A program made the position numbers and the translations under genes. The notes under the pieces are model-generated. The model saw only the letters and a list, made by a program, of their open reading frames with translations, did not search any database and was not told where the DNA came from. From Gemmatimonadota bacterium (GTDB lineage Bacteria > Gemmatimonadota > Gemmatimonadetes > Longimicrobiales > Gaopeijiaceae), in contig JAWKQN010000002.1 in assembly GCA_041390125.1 (NCBI GenBank), positions 1 through 64,000 of the forward strand: a DNA stretch of 64,000 bases. The letters run 5' to 3'. Below are positions 27,970-34,163 of the stretch, in pieces. The number at the start of each line of letters is the position of its first letter. Within the stretch, counting starts at the first letter, position 1.

Positions 27970-28006
27970 GATCGTGCACGATCGGAGGTACGTTCGTGCA
28001 CGAACG
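27970..28006. promoter_or_regulatory. two tandem palindromic operator-like sites upstream of the glgE operon
   Basis: GATCGTGCACGATC (27970-27983) is a perfect 14-nt palindrome and CGTTCGTGCACGAACG (27991-28006) a perfect 16-nt palindrome. Their centres are exactly 22 bp apart, about two helical turns. Both have the core TCGTGCACGA and are followed by the same GGAGGTACG, so the unit is a near-exact tandem repeat. They lie 41 bases before the earliest glgE start and ~220 before the divergent NTF2-like gene. This is the expected layout for a cooperative dimeric regulator controlling the trehalose/glucan operon; the protein is not identified. Confidence 0.65.
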
Positions 28007-28223
28007 GAGGTACGGTGCGCCCGCCTCCGAGCCGGCATTCCCCCCGCAGGTGCGCCGACCCGCGCACCACGTCCGGCGGGTGCCTGTCGCGGCACCACCC
28101 GCTCGCCCGGCCCGCTCCCCGGTGCCGAAGCGACGCGTGGGAGCGCCTGCCAGCGGGCATGCTTCCTGATCCCTGGAACGGCGGGGCGACGCGACGCATG
28201 ACCCTCGTACCGAAGGAGATCGC

Positions 28224-28583
28224 ATGCTGGAGCAGGACCTGCTCGCAATCGAGCGCAGGCTGTGGACTGGAGGTTCGGACGAGTATCAGACGGCGCTGGA
28301 TGACACGCTGCTGATGGGGTTCACCGCGATGGCGGGTGTCACCGATCGGGACACGGTGGCTGGGACCGTCGAGCCGGCGGCGCGCTGGCGGGACCTCGAC
28401 CTGCAGGTCGAGGGGGTGCTCCAGCCGACGGATGACGTAGCCCTGATCACGTACCGCGCGCAGGCGCGCAGAGGCGACGCCGAGCTCTATCGCGCGCTCG
28501 TCAGCAGTGGCTACGTGCGCCGCGACGGTGCCTGGAAGCTCATGTTCCACCAGCAGACCCCGCTGGTGGACGCAGAAGCCTGA
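28224..28583 (+). CDS. DUF4440/NTF2-like protein
   Basis: A 119-residue cytosolic protein. LLAIERRLWTGGSDEYQTALDDTLLMGF at the N-terminus and GYVRRDGAWKLMFHQQTPL at the C-terminus match the DUF4440 pattern (helix, pocket, then final strand with DGxWK). GAAGGAG lies 5 nt before the ATG. It is divergent from the glgE operon, and the two share an ~300-bp upstream region containing the tandem palindromes, so joint control is possible. The ligand or reaction is unknown. Confidence 0.75.
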   Translation: MLEQDLLAIERRLWTGGSDEYQTALDDTLLMGFTAMAGVTDRDTVAGTVEPAARWRDLDLQVEGVLQPTDDVALITYRAQARRGDAELYRALVSSGYVRRDGAWKLMFHQQTPLVDAEA

Positions 28584-28650
28584 CCGAGCGGAGCGATCCT
28601 GTCTGCGCTCGGCGCCGCGGTGCCCTCCTGACGCGACGCCTGGAAAGGTC

Positions 28651-29232
28651 TCAGCGGGCGCCTTCCTCCGTCGAAGCCCGGGCGATTCCGGTGGCGACCA
28701 CCCGGCTGGCGCGGGGCCCGTCCGTTCCGTGGTCCGGGTGGAAGCGAACCTCCGTCCCGGGCTCCAGGTCGCGGACAGCGCCGCGCTGGACGGTCGCGTC
28801 GTTGAAGTAGTACTCCGTCCCGTCCTCGCCCTCGAGGAAGCCGTAGCCTTCGTCCGCGAACACGCGCGCCACGACGCCGAGCACGGTCTCGTCGTGGGCC
28901 CTCACGTCCCCACGGTGCATGGCGACGAAGCGTTGCAGCCGCGCTTCGGCCTGCTCGAAGCTCTCCGCGATGGCGACGGCCACGTCCTCATGGGCGGAAT
29001 GCTCGAGCGGGTGTCGATCCACGATCAGCTCGCCTCCCGGCAGCGTGATGTCGATGCGGATGTGGTAGAGATTGCCCTTCTGCTGGCGCCGATGTGGCAT
29101 CTCGACCATGACCCTGCAGCTCGTGATCCGAGGGGCGAAGCGTTCGAGCCGCTCCGTGCGCTCCCGGATCATCGCCTCGATCGCCGGCGTGGATTCGACG
29201 TGACGATAGGCCAACTCGAGGGGGATCTGCAT
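28651..29232 (-). CDS. ribosome hibernation factor (HPF/RaiA) fused to a cold-shock domain
   Basis: 193 residues. Residues 1-~105 fit the HPF/RaiA fold: MQIPLELAYRHVESTPAIEA, IRERTERLERFAPRITSCRV, YHIRIDITLPGGELIV and a helix rich in acidic and Arg residues. Residues ~115-185 are a cold-shock (OB-fold) domain: GVVARVFADEGYGFLEG, then YYFNDATV and a final strand. HPF proteins bind the decoding centre and silence 30S/70S ribosomes in stress; the OB domain may add RNA binding. AAGGAAGG precedes the ATG. The next gene upstream on the same strand encodes a CBS protein, 34 bases away, probably the same transcript. Confidence 0.88.
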   Translation of the reverse strand: MQIPLELAYRHVESTPAIEAMIRERTERLERFAPRITSCRVMVEMPHRRQQKGNLYHIRIDITLPGGELIVDRHPLEHSAHEDVAVAIAESFEQAEARLQRFVAMHRGDVRAHDETVLGVVARVFADEGYGFLEGEDGTEYYFNDATVQRGAVRDLEPGTEVRFHPDHGTDGPRASRVVATGIARASTEEGAR

Positions 29233-29266
29233 CACGACCTTCCTTGTCTGAAGCGAATGCGGACGT

Positions 29267-29812
29267 TCAGAGCCTGCGGTCGGCCACGGCTCGGACGATG
29301 TCCCAGGCGGAGACGAGCCCCACCAGAGCACCCGAGTCCATGACCAGCACACGGTGGACGCCCCCGTCGACCATGTACCGGGCGGCATCGGCGACGGAGG
29401 CGGAGGGGGTGAGGGCGAACACCCGTCGGGTCATGACTTCCGCAACGGTGTGGGCTTCCAGGAAGTCCCACTCGGGCCCCTCCTCTTCCATGCGGCCCAC
29501 GACGTCGCTCTCCGAGTCGGACCACATCTCCACGAAGAAGGTGGCGTCGTCGCTCGGGTCCGCCTCCTCCGCGGTCGGGACGTCCATCTCGCCCCAGTCC
29601 GGGTTGTCGGGGCGATGGCGGGGCACGCCGGGCTCCGAGGCTTCGAAGGTCAGGATGTCGGTGAGCGACAGGACCCCGACCACGGTGTCACCGGCGACCA
29701 CCGGAGCGCCGTGGATGCCTCGGTCCGCCAGCACCTCCAGGGCGGCCCGGAGGGTGTGGGACGGGTCCAGTGTGGACACGTCGGCGGTCATGATGTCGGA
29801 GACGCGTAGCAT
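29267..29812 (-). CDS. CBS-domain pair protein
   Basis: A 181-residue protein made of two CBS motifs separated by an acidic linker. CBS1: VSDIMTADVSTLDPSHTLRAAL through GVLSLTDIL. Linker ~70-125 is rich in Asp/Glu (DVPTAEEADPSDD). CBS2: VAEVMTRRVFALTPSASVADAA through VGLVSAWDIVRAV. CBS pairs bind adenine nucleotides and sense energy state. GGAGG lies 4 nt before the ATG at 29812. Co-transcription with HPF-CSD suggests an energy-sensing partner in the ribosome-silencing response; this is inference from context. Confidence 0.88.
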   Translation of the reverse strand: MLRVSDIMTADVSTLDPSHTLRAALEVLADRGIHGAPVVAGDTVVGVLSLTDILTFEASEPGVPRHRPDNPDWGEMDVPTAEEADPSDDATFFVEMWSDSESDVVGRMEEEGPEWDFLEAHTVAEVMTRRVFALTPSASVADAARYMVDGGVHRVLVMDSGALVGLVSAWDIVRAVADRRL

Positions 29813-30156
29813 CCAGCCTCCGGGTCCGCAGGATGGGGAGCGGGGGGCCACCCCCTCGAATCCAGGATAAGGAGGTCGGCCCGCCGATGGCTGTCGGGGA
29901 TGGGCTCGGACCTGCGTCGGGAAGCTCCCCGCAGGCTGCTGCCGGCGCGCGCCGGTTCCGCTCGAGCCGATCGAAGCGCGCGAAGGTTCTGCGCAGGCCC
30001 TACGGGAATTGACGGGCGCCGGCGTTCGGGCATCTCCCGACGGCGCTTCACGCCGGGGGGCGCTCTCTTGGAGGCATCGTCGGACGCGGGTGGCCTCGCT
30101 TCACGATCCACCCTGCGCGCCGCCGCCAGACCGACCGCCCGTTTCCGGAGGCCCGC
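29813..30156. other. 344-bp divergent intergenic region with a possible 41-codon ORF
   Basis: The region separates the CBS/HPF operon (minus) from the BaeRF gene (plus) and should carry both promoters. No clear -35/-10 pair is visible. On the plus strand, AAGGAGG at 29869-29875 is followed 11 nt later by an ATG (29887) opening a 41-codon frame to TGA at 30012. Its predicted C-terminus is very basic (RRFRSSRSKRAKVLRRPYGN). The coding signal is weak and no family was recognised, so it is recorded as a possibility, not a gene. Confidence 0.35.
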
Positions 30157-31335
30157 ATGCTCCCGTCCGAGCGCACCGTCCACGCCCTCGAGCGCGTCAA
30201 GCCCGGCGACACCGAGGTGTTGTCCGTCTATCTGCGCACGGACCCGGCTCGGGACGCCGGGCGTGAGCTCCGCGCGCGGCTCGATGCGGTGCTTTCCCCG
30301 CTGCGTGCGGTGCTGGACGAGCCGGAACGCACCCGCTTCGAGGCGGCCGCGCACCGCATTTCCGGCGCCCTCGCGGCTTTGCCGGTGGCACCCAGCGGCG
30401 TGGCGGCGTTCGCGTCGCCGCTGGGAGAGGTGGAGATCGCGCTTCCTCTGCGTAGGCCCGTCGCGGTAGCGGCGCGGTGGGGAGACCGTCCCTACCTGCG
30501 ACCCGTCCTGGGCGAGCTGGACGAGCACGAGCGGACGCTGGTCGTCCTGGTGGACAAGGCCCGCACCCGACTCTTCGAGGTCTGCATGGGCGAGATCGAG
30601 GAGCTGGAGGCGTTCGAGGACGAGGTGCCCGCCAAGCATCGACAGGGGCCGAGCCTGCAGCGCGCCTGGCAAGGGCCCACCGCGGGGACGGTGGGGATGG
30701 GATACGATGCAGAGAAGATCCGCAGACACCACGAATGGCACGTGCGGCGGCACGTGGACCGTGCCATCGCCGCCCTGCAGCGTGCCGATCGAAGCGGCGT
30801 GGACCGCATCCTGGTGGGTGGCCCGGTGGAGACGGTCTCCGAGTTCACCCGTCTGCTTCCCCACCGACTGCGTCGGCGGCTCGGCGGGACGGTCGACGCC
30901 TCCCTCCTCGCGTCGGCCGCCGAGGTCCTGGCAGCCGTCGAGCGGGTGGAGCATCAGGTGGAGCGCAGCATGGAGCGGGCGCTCGTGGAGGACCTCTGGG
31001 AGCATCCCCGGCGATCCCGCCTCGGTGCGGCCGCCGTCAGCGAGGCCGTCGCGGACGCCCAGGTCCATACGCTGGTCTACGCCGCGGGGGCCCGGCTTCC
31101 CGGTGGGGAGTGCGGGACCTGCGGCTGGCTCCTGGTGGACGGCACGGCGACGAAGCCCTGCCCCCGTTGCGGGGAAGGCGTGATTCCTGTCGCCGACCTC
31201 GTGGACCGGATGATCGACCGGGTCCTCGAGCAGGGCGGACGCGTGGAGGAGGTGCGAGCCGAAGCCGCCGAGCGGCTGTCCCGCACGGAAGGCGTGGCGG
31301 CGCTCCTCCGGTGGGCTCCCGGCGGGGCGGGGTGA
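30157..31335 (+). CDS. BaeRF-type (bacterial eRF1/Vms1-like) release-factor relative
   Basis: 392 residues. N-terminal VLSVYLRTDPARDAG is the opening strand of the archaeo-eukaryotic release-factor fold. RTLVVLVDKARTRLFEVCMGEIEEL is the Rossmann-like middle domain. The basic helix KIRRHHEWHVRRHVDRAI, DRILVGGPVETVSEF and LAAVERVEHQVERSMERA form the third domain. A zinc ribbon (CGTCGWLL and CPRCGEG) follows. No GGQ peptide-release motif is seen, as usual for many BaeRF families. Some relatives act in ribosome rescue; this one's activity is unproven. GGAGG precedes the ATG. It lies next to the HPF/CBS genes, strengthening a stressed-ribosome theme. Confidence 0.82.
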   Translation: MLPSERTVHALERVKPGDTEVLSVYLRTDPARDAGRELRARLDAVLSPLRAVLDEPERTRFEAAAHRISGALAALPVAPSGVAAFASPLGEVEIALPLRRPVAVAARWGDRPYLRPVLGELDEHERTLVVLVDKARTRLFEVCMGEIEELEAFEDEVPAKHRQGPSLQRAWQGPTAGTVGMGYDAEKIRRHHEWHVRRHVDRAIAALQRADRSGVDRILVGGPVETVSEFTRLLPHRLRRRLGGTVDASLLASAAEVLAAVERVEHQVERSMERALVEDLWEHPRRSRLGAAAVSEAVADAQVHTLVYAAGARLPGGECGTCGWLLVDGTATKPCPRCGEGVIPVADLVDRMIDRVLEQGGRVEEVRAEAAERLSRTEGVAALLRWAPGGAG

Positions 31336-31336
31336 G

Positions 31337-31369
31337 AGGGGGCGCGCGCTGCGGGCGCGCCTGCCCCCC
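31337..31369. terminator. GC-rich hairpin after the BaeRF gene
   Basis: GGGGGC plus GCGC (31338-31347) can pair with GCGC plus GCCCCC (31357-31368) with a 2-nt bulge. It starts two bases after the TGA in a region where a plus-strand and a minus-strand gene converge. There is no T-run, so termination efficiency is uncertain. Confidence 0.35.
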
Positions 31370-31396
31370 GGCGCGCGGGGTCAGGAGGCCGCGGTG

Positions 31397-31897
31397 TCAG
31401 TCGTTGGGCAGGAGCGAATCGCGCGGCAACAGCGCACCCGGATCGTCGACCCAGCCAGCTTCATTCGTCCGCGTGGCATGTGCGGGGGCAGACATGCCTC
31501 TGCGACGCAGGAGCACCAACGCGGCCCCGTAGCTGCCCTGCGCGAGCATCCATCCTGCTGCGCTGGGAGCGGCGGTCCCGCCCGGTAGCGCGGCACTGAG
31601 GGCAGCGAGCACCACCAGCACGCCGGAGCCCGCGCCGAACAGGAGATCCCACCCGCGCTCGTCTCCGGCGGATGCTGCCCGATCGTAGAGAAGCGACAGC
31701 ACGGCGGCGGCGGCGAGCAGCGCTGCCACGGCGAGCGGCTCGGACACCGCCGCGGCGTCGACGAGCGCCCGCCCCACGCTCCACTGGGGCCCGCCGGAGA
31801 GGAGCGCGACCGCCTCGGGGACGGCGAGCATCACTGCACCTGCGGCCGCTCCTTCGGTTGCCGCGGCCGTGGCCCGCGCTGCGTGTTCGGTGAGCAT
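31397..31897 (-). CDS. small integral membrane protein, unknown function
   Basis: 166 residues with about four hydrophobic segments: GAAAGAVMLAVPEAVALL, PLAVAALLAAAAVLSLLY, LFGAGSGVLVVLAALSAAL and AAGWMLAQGSYGAALVLLRRR. A short soluble tail follows (APAHATRTNEAGWVDD). The sequence is strongly Ala-rich, and no known motif is visible. GGGAGGGAGG lies just before the ATG at 31897, which is preferred over upstream in-frame starts. It converges with the BaeRF gene and stands alone. Confidence 0.6.
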   Translation of the reverse strand: MLTEHAARATAAATEGAAAGAVMLAVPEAVALLSGGPQWSVGRALVDAAAVSEPLAVAALLAAAAVLSLLYDRAASAGDERGWDLLFGAGSGVLVVLAALSAALPGGTAAPSAAGWMLAQGSYGAALVLLRRRGMSAPAHATRTNEAGWVDDPGALLPRDSLLPND

Positions 31898-32360
31898 CGC
31901 CTCCCTCCCCCCATCCAGTTCCCGGCGTCCTTGCCGTGGAGACGTCTTTGGCAACGGGTGTGCCGCCGGCCGCACACGGATCCAAAGCCCAGTGGCGCGA
32001 TGCACTTGTGCGGATTCCGTTCGCGCTTCGCTCCTGCTGCGCTCCGCATCGGAATGACGCAGGACGTGGAGCGGTCGAGGCCCCTCCGCTCTTCCGTGAC
32101 GGGACGCGAGAGGACGAGACCTCTACTCCGGATGGGCACCCCGTGGGCACACGTTGTTTCTCCCGGAGTCGCCGTGAACGATCACGGAGCGCCGCGCGGG
32201 CTCGATCCCTTGCCTCTCCCTGGCAGACCGGCTGTTTCGCGCCGAGGCACGGCCGTTGCGCCTGTCTGCCCCTCGGCTACGCACGCGCCAGCGTCGTGGT
32301 CGTGCGTCCGCCCGGGACGCGAAACAACACCATGCCATGCGCAAACAGGAGAAGACCCCG
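31898..32360. other. 463-bp intergenic region, no convincing gene
   Basis: This divergent spacer lies between the small membrane protein and the coiled-coil lipoprotein. It has open frames only of the kind GC-rich DNA gives by chance, and no ribosome site precedes them. It contains a repeat-like hairpin element (32010-32060). The downstream part must hold the lipoprotein promoter, but none is obvious. Confidence 0.5.
32010..32060. repeat. REP-like intergenic repeat with ATTCCG...CGGAAT arms
   Basis: ATTCCG (32014-32019) and CGGAAT (32050-32055) enclose a purine/pyrimidine-biased segment. On the minus strand it begins GTCATTCCGATGCGGAGCGC and runs through GGAGCGAAGCGCGAA. This layout is like the dispersed 'GTCATTCCGAGCG...GAGGAATC' intergenic repeats seen across many bacterial genomes. 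It lies in a gene-free spacer, as those do. Only one clear copy is in the window. Confidence 0.45.
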
Positions 32361-33086
32361 ATGTCGACCCGAGCAGCGGGTACCCTGTCCCTCGCGGCGT
32401 TCGCCCTCTTGGCGACCGTTGCCTGCCAGGACGCCCAGGAGACCCCGAACGACGCCGAAGCGGCCGTCGAACAGGCCGGTGCCGAGATCGAACAGGCCAG
32501 CCAGGATCTCATGAACGCCACGCGGAGCGCCCTGGACGAGACGCGCAGCGAGATCGATGAGTTCGCGAACGACCTGCAGCAAGGCGCAAGAGACCTCGAG
32601 CCGGAGATGGAGGCGCGCTGGAACGAGGTCGAGACCAACGTCGACCAGCTGGGTCAGGAGATCGAAGCGGACCTGGACCGTCTGGGCCAGGCCACGGGTG
32701 AAGAGGCCCGTGAGCTGCGCGCCGAGGTCGAGCAAAAGCAGTTGCGGCTCGAACGGTGGCGGAACGAAGCCGAGCTGACCGCCATCGAAACGCGTGAGGA
32801 GTTCGAGGCGGAGGTGCAGCGACAGACGTCCGACCTGGAGACCACGCTGACCGAGGTCGATCAGCGGATGGCTACGCTCGGCGAAGAGATGCGCGGCGAA
32901 GCCCAGGAGTCCCTGGAGGACATCCGGAGCGCGCACGAGGAGCTCCGCGAGGACCTGCAGGAGCTGCAGGCCGCGGGAGAGGCGCAGTACGCCGAGGTGC
33001 GCGCGGAGGTCTCGGAGAACCTGGCCGAGCTCCAGCACGACCTGGACGTCCTGCGGTGGAGGTTGGACAGCGACCGGATGGGCTGA
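32361..33086 (+). CDS. coiled-coil lipoprotein, unknown function
   Basis: 241 residues. The N-terminus AAGTLSLAAFALLATVAC looks like a lipoprotein signal ending at C22, though Thr at -3 is atypical. The rest is almost wholly helical and highly charged (Glu, Asp, Gln, Arg), with heptad-like spacing in SEIDEFANDLQQGARDLEP, WNEVETNVDQLGQEIEADL and ELREDLQELQAAGEAQY. This implies a long periplasmic coiled coil. No enzymatic motif is present. AGGAG lies 9 nt before the chosen ATG; an upstream in-frame ATG lacks a site. Possible roles are envelope spacing or periplasmic scaffolding, as inference only. Confidence 0.65.
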   Translation: MSTRAAGTLSLAAFALLATVACQDAQETPNDAEAAVEQAGAEIEQASQDLMNATRSALDETRSEIDEFANDLQQGARDLEPEMEARWNEVETNVDQLGQEIEADLDRLGQATGEEARELRAEVEQKQLRLERWRNEAELTAIETREEFEAEVQRQTSDLETTLTEVDQRMATLGEEMRGEAQESLEDIRSAHEELREDLQELQAAGEAQYAEVRAEVSENLAELQHDLDVLRWRLDSDRMG

Positions 33087-33096
33087 CGCAGGGCCC

Positions 33097-33121
33097 GCGG
33101 ACGCTTCGCGTTTCCGTCCGC
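33097..33121. terminator. hairpin after the coiled-coil lipoprotein gene
   Basis: GCGGACG (33097-33103) pairs perfectly with CGTCCGC (33115-33121) around an 11-nt loop. It starts 10 bases after the TGA. No T-tract follows. It is a plausible terminator or mRNA 3' end. Confidence 0.4.
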
Positions 33122-33238
33122 CTCGACACGCGTGCTGACGGACCCTCCGCGTCCGGTATGACACCCGCCCCGTCCCGGGGTGGCGTCAAGCCGGGCGCGG
33201 ATTCCGTTTCGCCGGGCATCCCGGCCCGGTCCCTTCGT

Positions 33239-33889
33239 CTAGCGTTCCAGCCAGAGCACCACGCCGCGGACCCTCCACTGGACCTGCCCGGCCGTCCCTG
33301 ACCCACACCACGTCCCGAGAGAGGCCGTGCCCTCGCCGGCGAGGGTGACCATCAGGGTGTCTCCCACCCGCACGTCCCCGCGGATCACGCCGAGCTCGGG
33401 CGTCACCTCATCGCCCACCGGGGGATCGGGATCCTCGACCGCGTCTCCGTGCGTGAAGGTGTGGAGGACGCGACCGGACGACGCCACCTCGATCGCCTCG
33501 GCGTAGGACAGACGGCCGCGGCCCGAGAAGAAGTGGGTGGTCACGGGTCGCACGAACGCGCGGCCAGCGCCGTCCCAGGTGGCTTCGAGGGCGGCGAGCA
33601 CGGCGCCCGTGATCGGGAGTCGCATCCGGACGAGCCCTGCGGCCCGACGCTCACACGTGGTCGAGTCGCTTCCGCTCGCGACGAGGGTCACGGCCGTGGC
33701 CCCGGGGTCGGCCTTCAGGCCGAAGCCCCGCAGCGGCCCCGTGGTCGTATCCGGAGGCGCGGGCTCCTCCGGTGGAGGCTGGGCCGGCCCGTCGTCGCTT
33801 CCCGGGCCCACCGGCTGCGCGCAGGCGGATACGGCCAGGCAGGACAGGACGAGAGCGAGGACGCGGGCCGTGCGGTCCAGGGCGGGCAT
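33239..33889 (-). CDS. lipoprotein, unknown function
   Basis: 216 residues. The signal peptide VLALVLSCLAVSAC has a good lipobox (VSAC, C23), then a Pro/Asp-rich linker (PAQPPPEEPAPPDTTTGP) and a beta-rich domain. Two further cysteines (in TTCERRA and TWCGSG) could form a disulfide. Strands such as RVLHTFTHGDAVED and GDVRVGDTLMVTLAG suggest a beta sandwich. No family was recognised. It converges with the coiled-coil lipoprotein gene, and its upstream side faces the strong hairpin at 33988-34025. Confidence 0.65.
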   Translation of the reverse strand: MPALDRTARVLALVLSCLAVSACAQPVGPGSDDGPAQPPPEEPAPPDTTTGPLRGFGLKADPGATAVTLVASGSDSTTCERRAAGLVRMRLPITGAVLAALEATWDGAGRAFVRPVTTHFFSGRGRLSYAEAIEVASSGRVLHTFTHGDAVEDPDPPVGDEVTPELGVIRGDVRVGDTLMVTLAGEGTASLGTWCGSGTAGQVQWRVRGVVLWLER

Positions 33890-33987
33890 GAACGACTCCA
33901 GCGGCGGGCGGACGGACTTCCTTCCGCTCTACCCGGCGACGGAGACGTGCCGATCTGGACACCTGCAAACGACTGGACACCTATGGA

Positions 33988-34025
33988 CGAGAGGGCATGA
34001 CGGCGGACGCCGTCATGCCCTCTCG
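33988..34025. terminator. 17-bp perfect hairpin, likely terminator of the NSS transporter operon
   Basis: CGAGAGGGCATGACGGC (33988-34004) and GCCGTCATGCCCTCTCG (34009-34025) are perfect reverse complements around a GGAC loop. The hairpin begins 28 bases beyond the stop of the small MetS-like gene on the minus strand and separates it from the next lipoprotein gene. It lacks a T-run but is far stronger than other hairpins here. It could terminate transcription or protect the 3' end. Confidence 0.6.
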
Positions 34026-34052
34026 AACCCGGTGCGCCGCGCGGGCGCCGGA

Positions 34053-34163
34053 TCAGTCCTCGGTGGAGTCCGGAACGGAGAGGATCTTCCAGTAGCACCA
34101 GATGGCCAGCCCCCAGACGAAGCTCAGGGACACCACCAACAGGATCCAACCGCCTGCGGTCAT
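34053..34163 (-). CDS. MetS-like small subunit of an NSS transporter
   Basis: A 36-residue single-TM peptide: MTAGGWILLVVSLSFVWG, then LAIWCYWKIL and an acidic end. Small membrane subunits like this follow NSS transporters in the MetPS-type methionine/alanine uptake system. Its ATG overlaps the transporter stop (ATGA), so the two are translationally coupled. Too short for most gene finders, but position, hydrophobicity and coupling all support it. Confidence 0.8.
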   Translation of the reverse strand: MTAGGWILLVVSLSFVWGLAIWCYWKILSVPDSTED

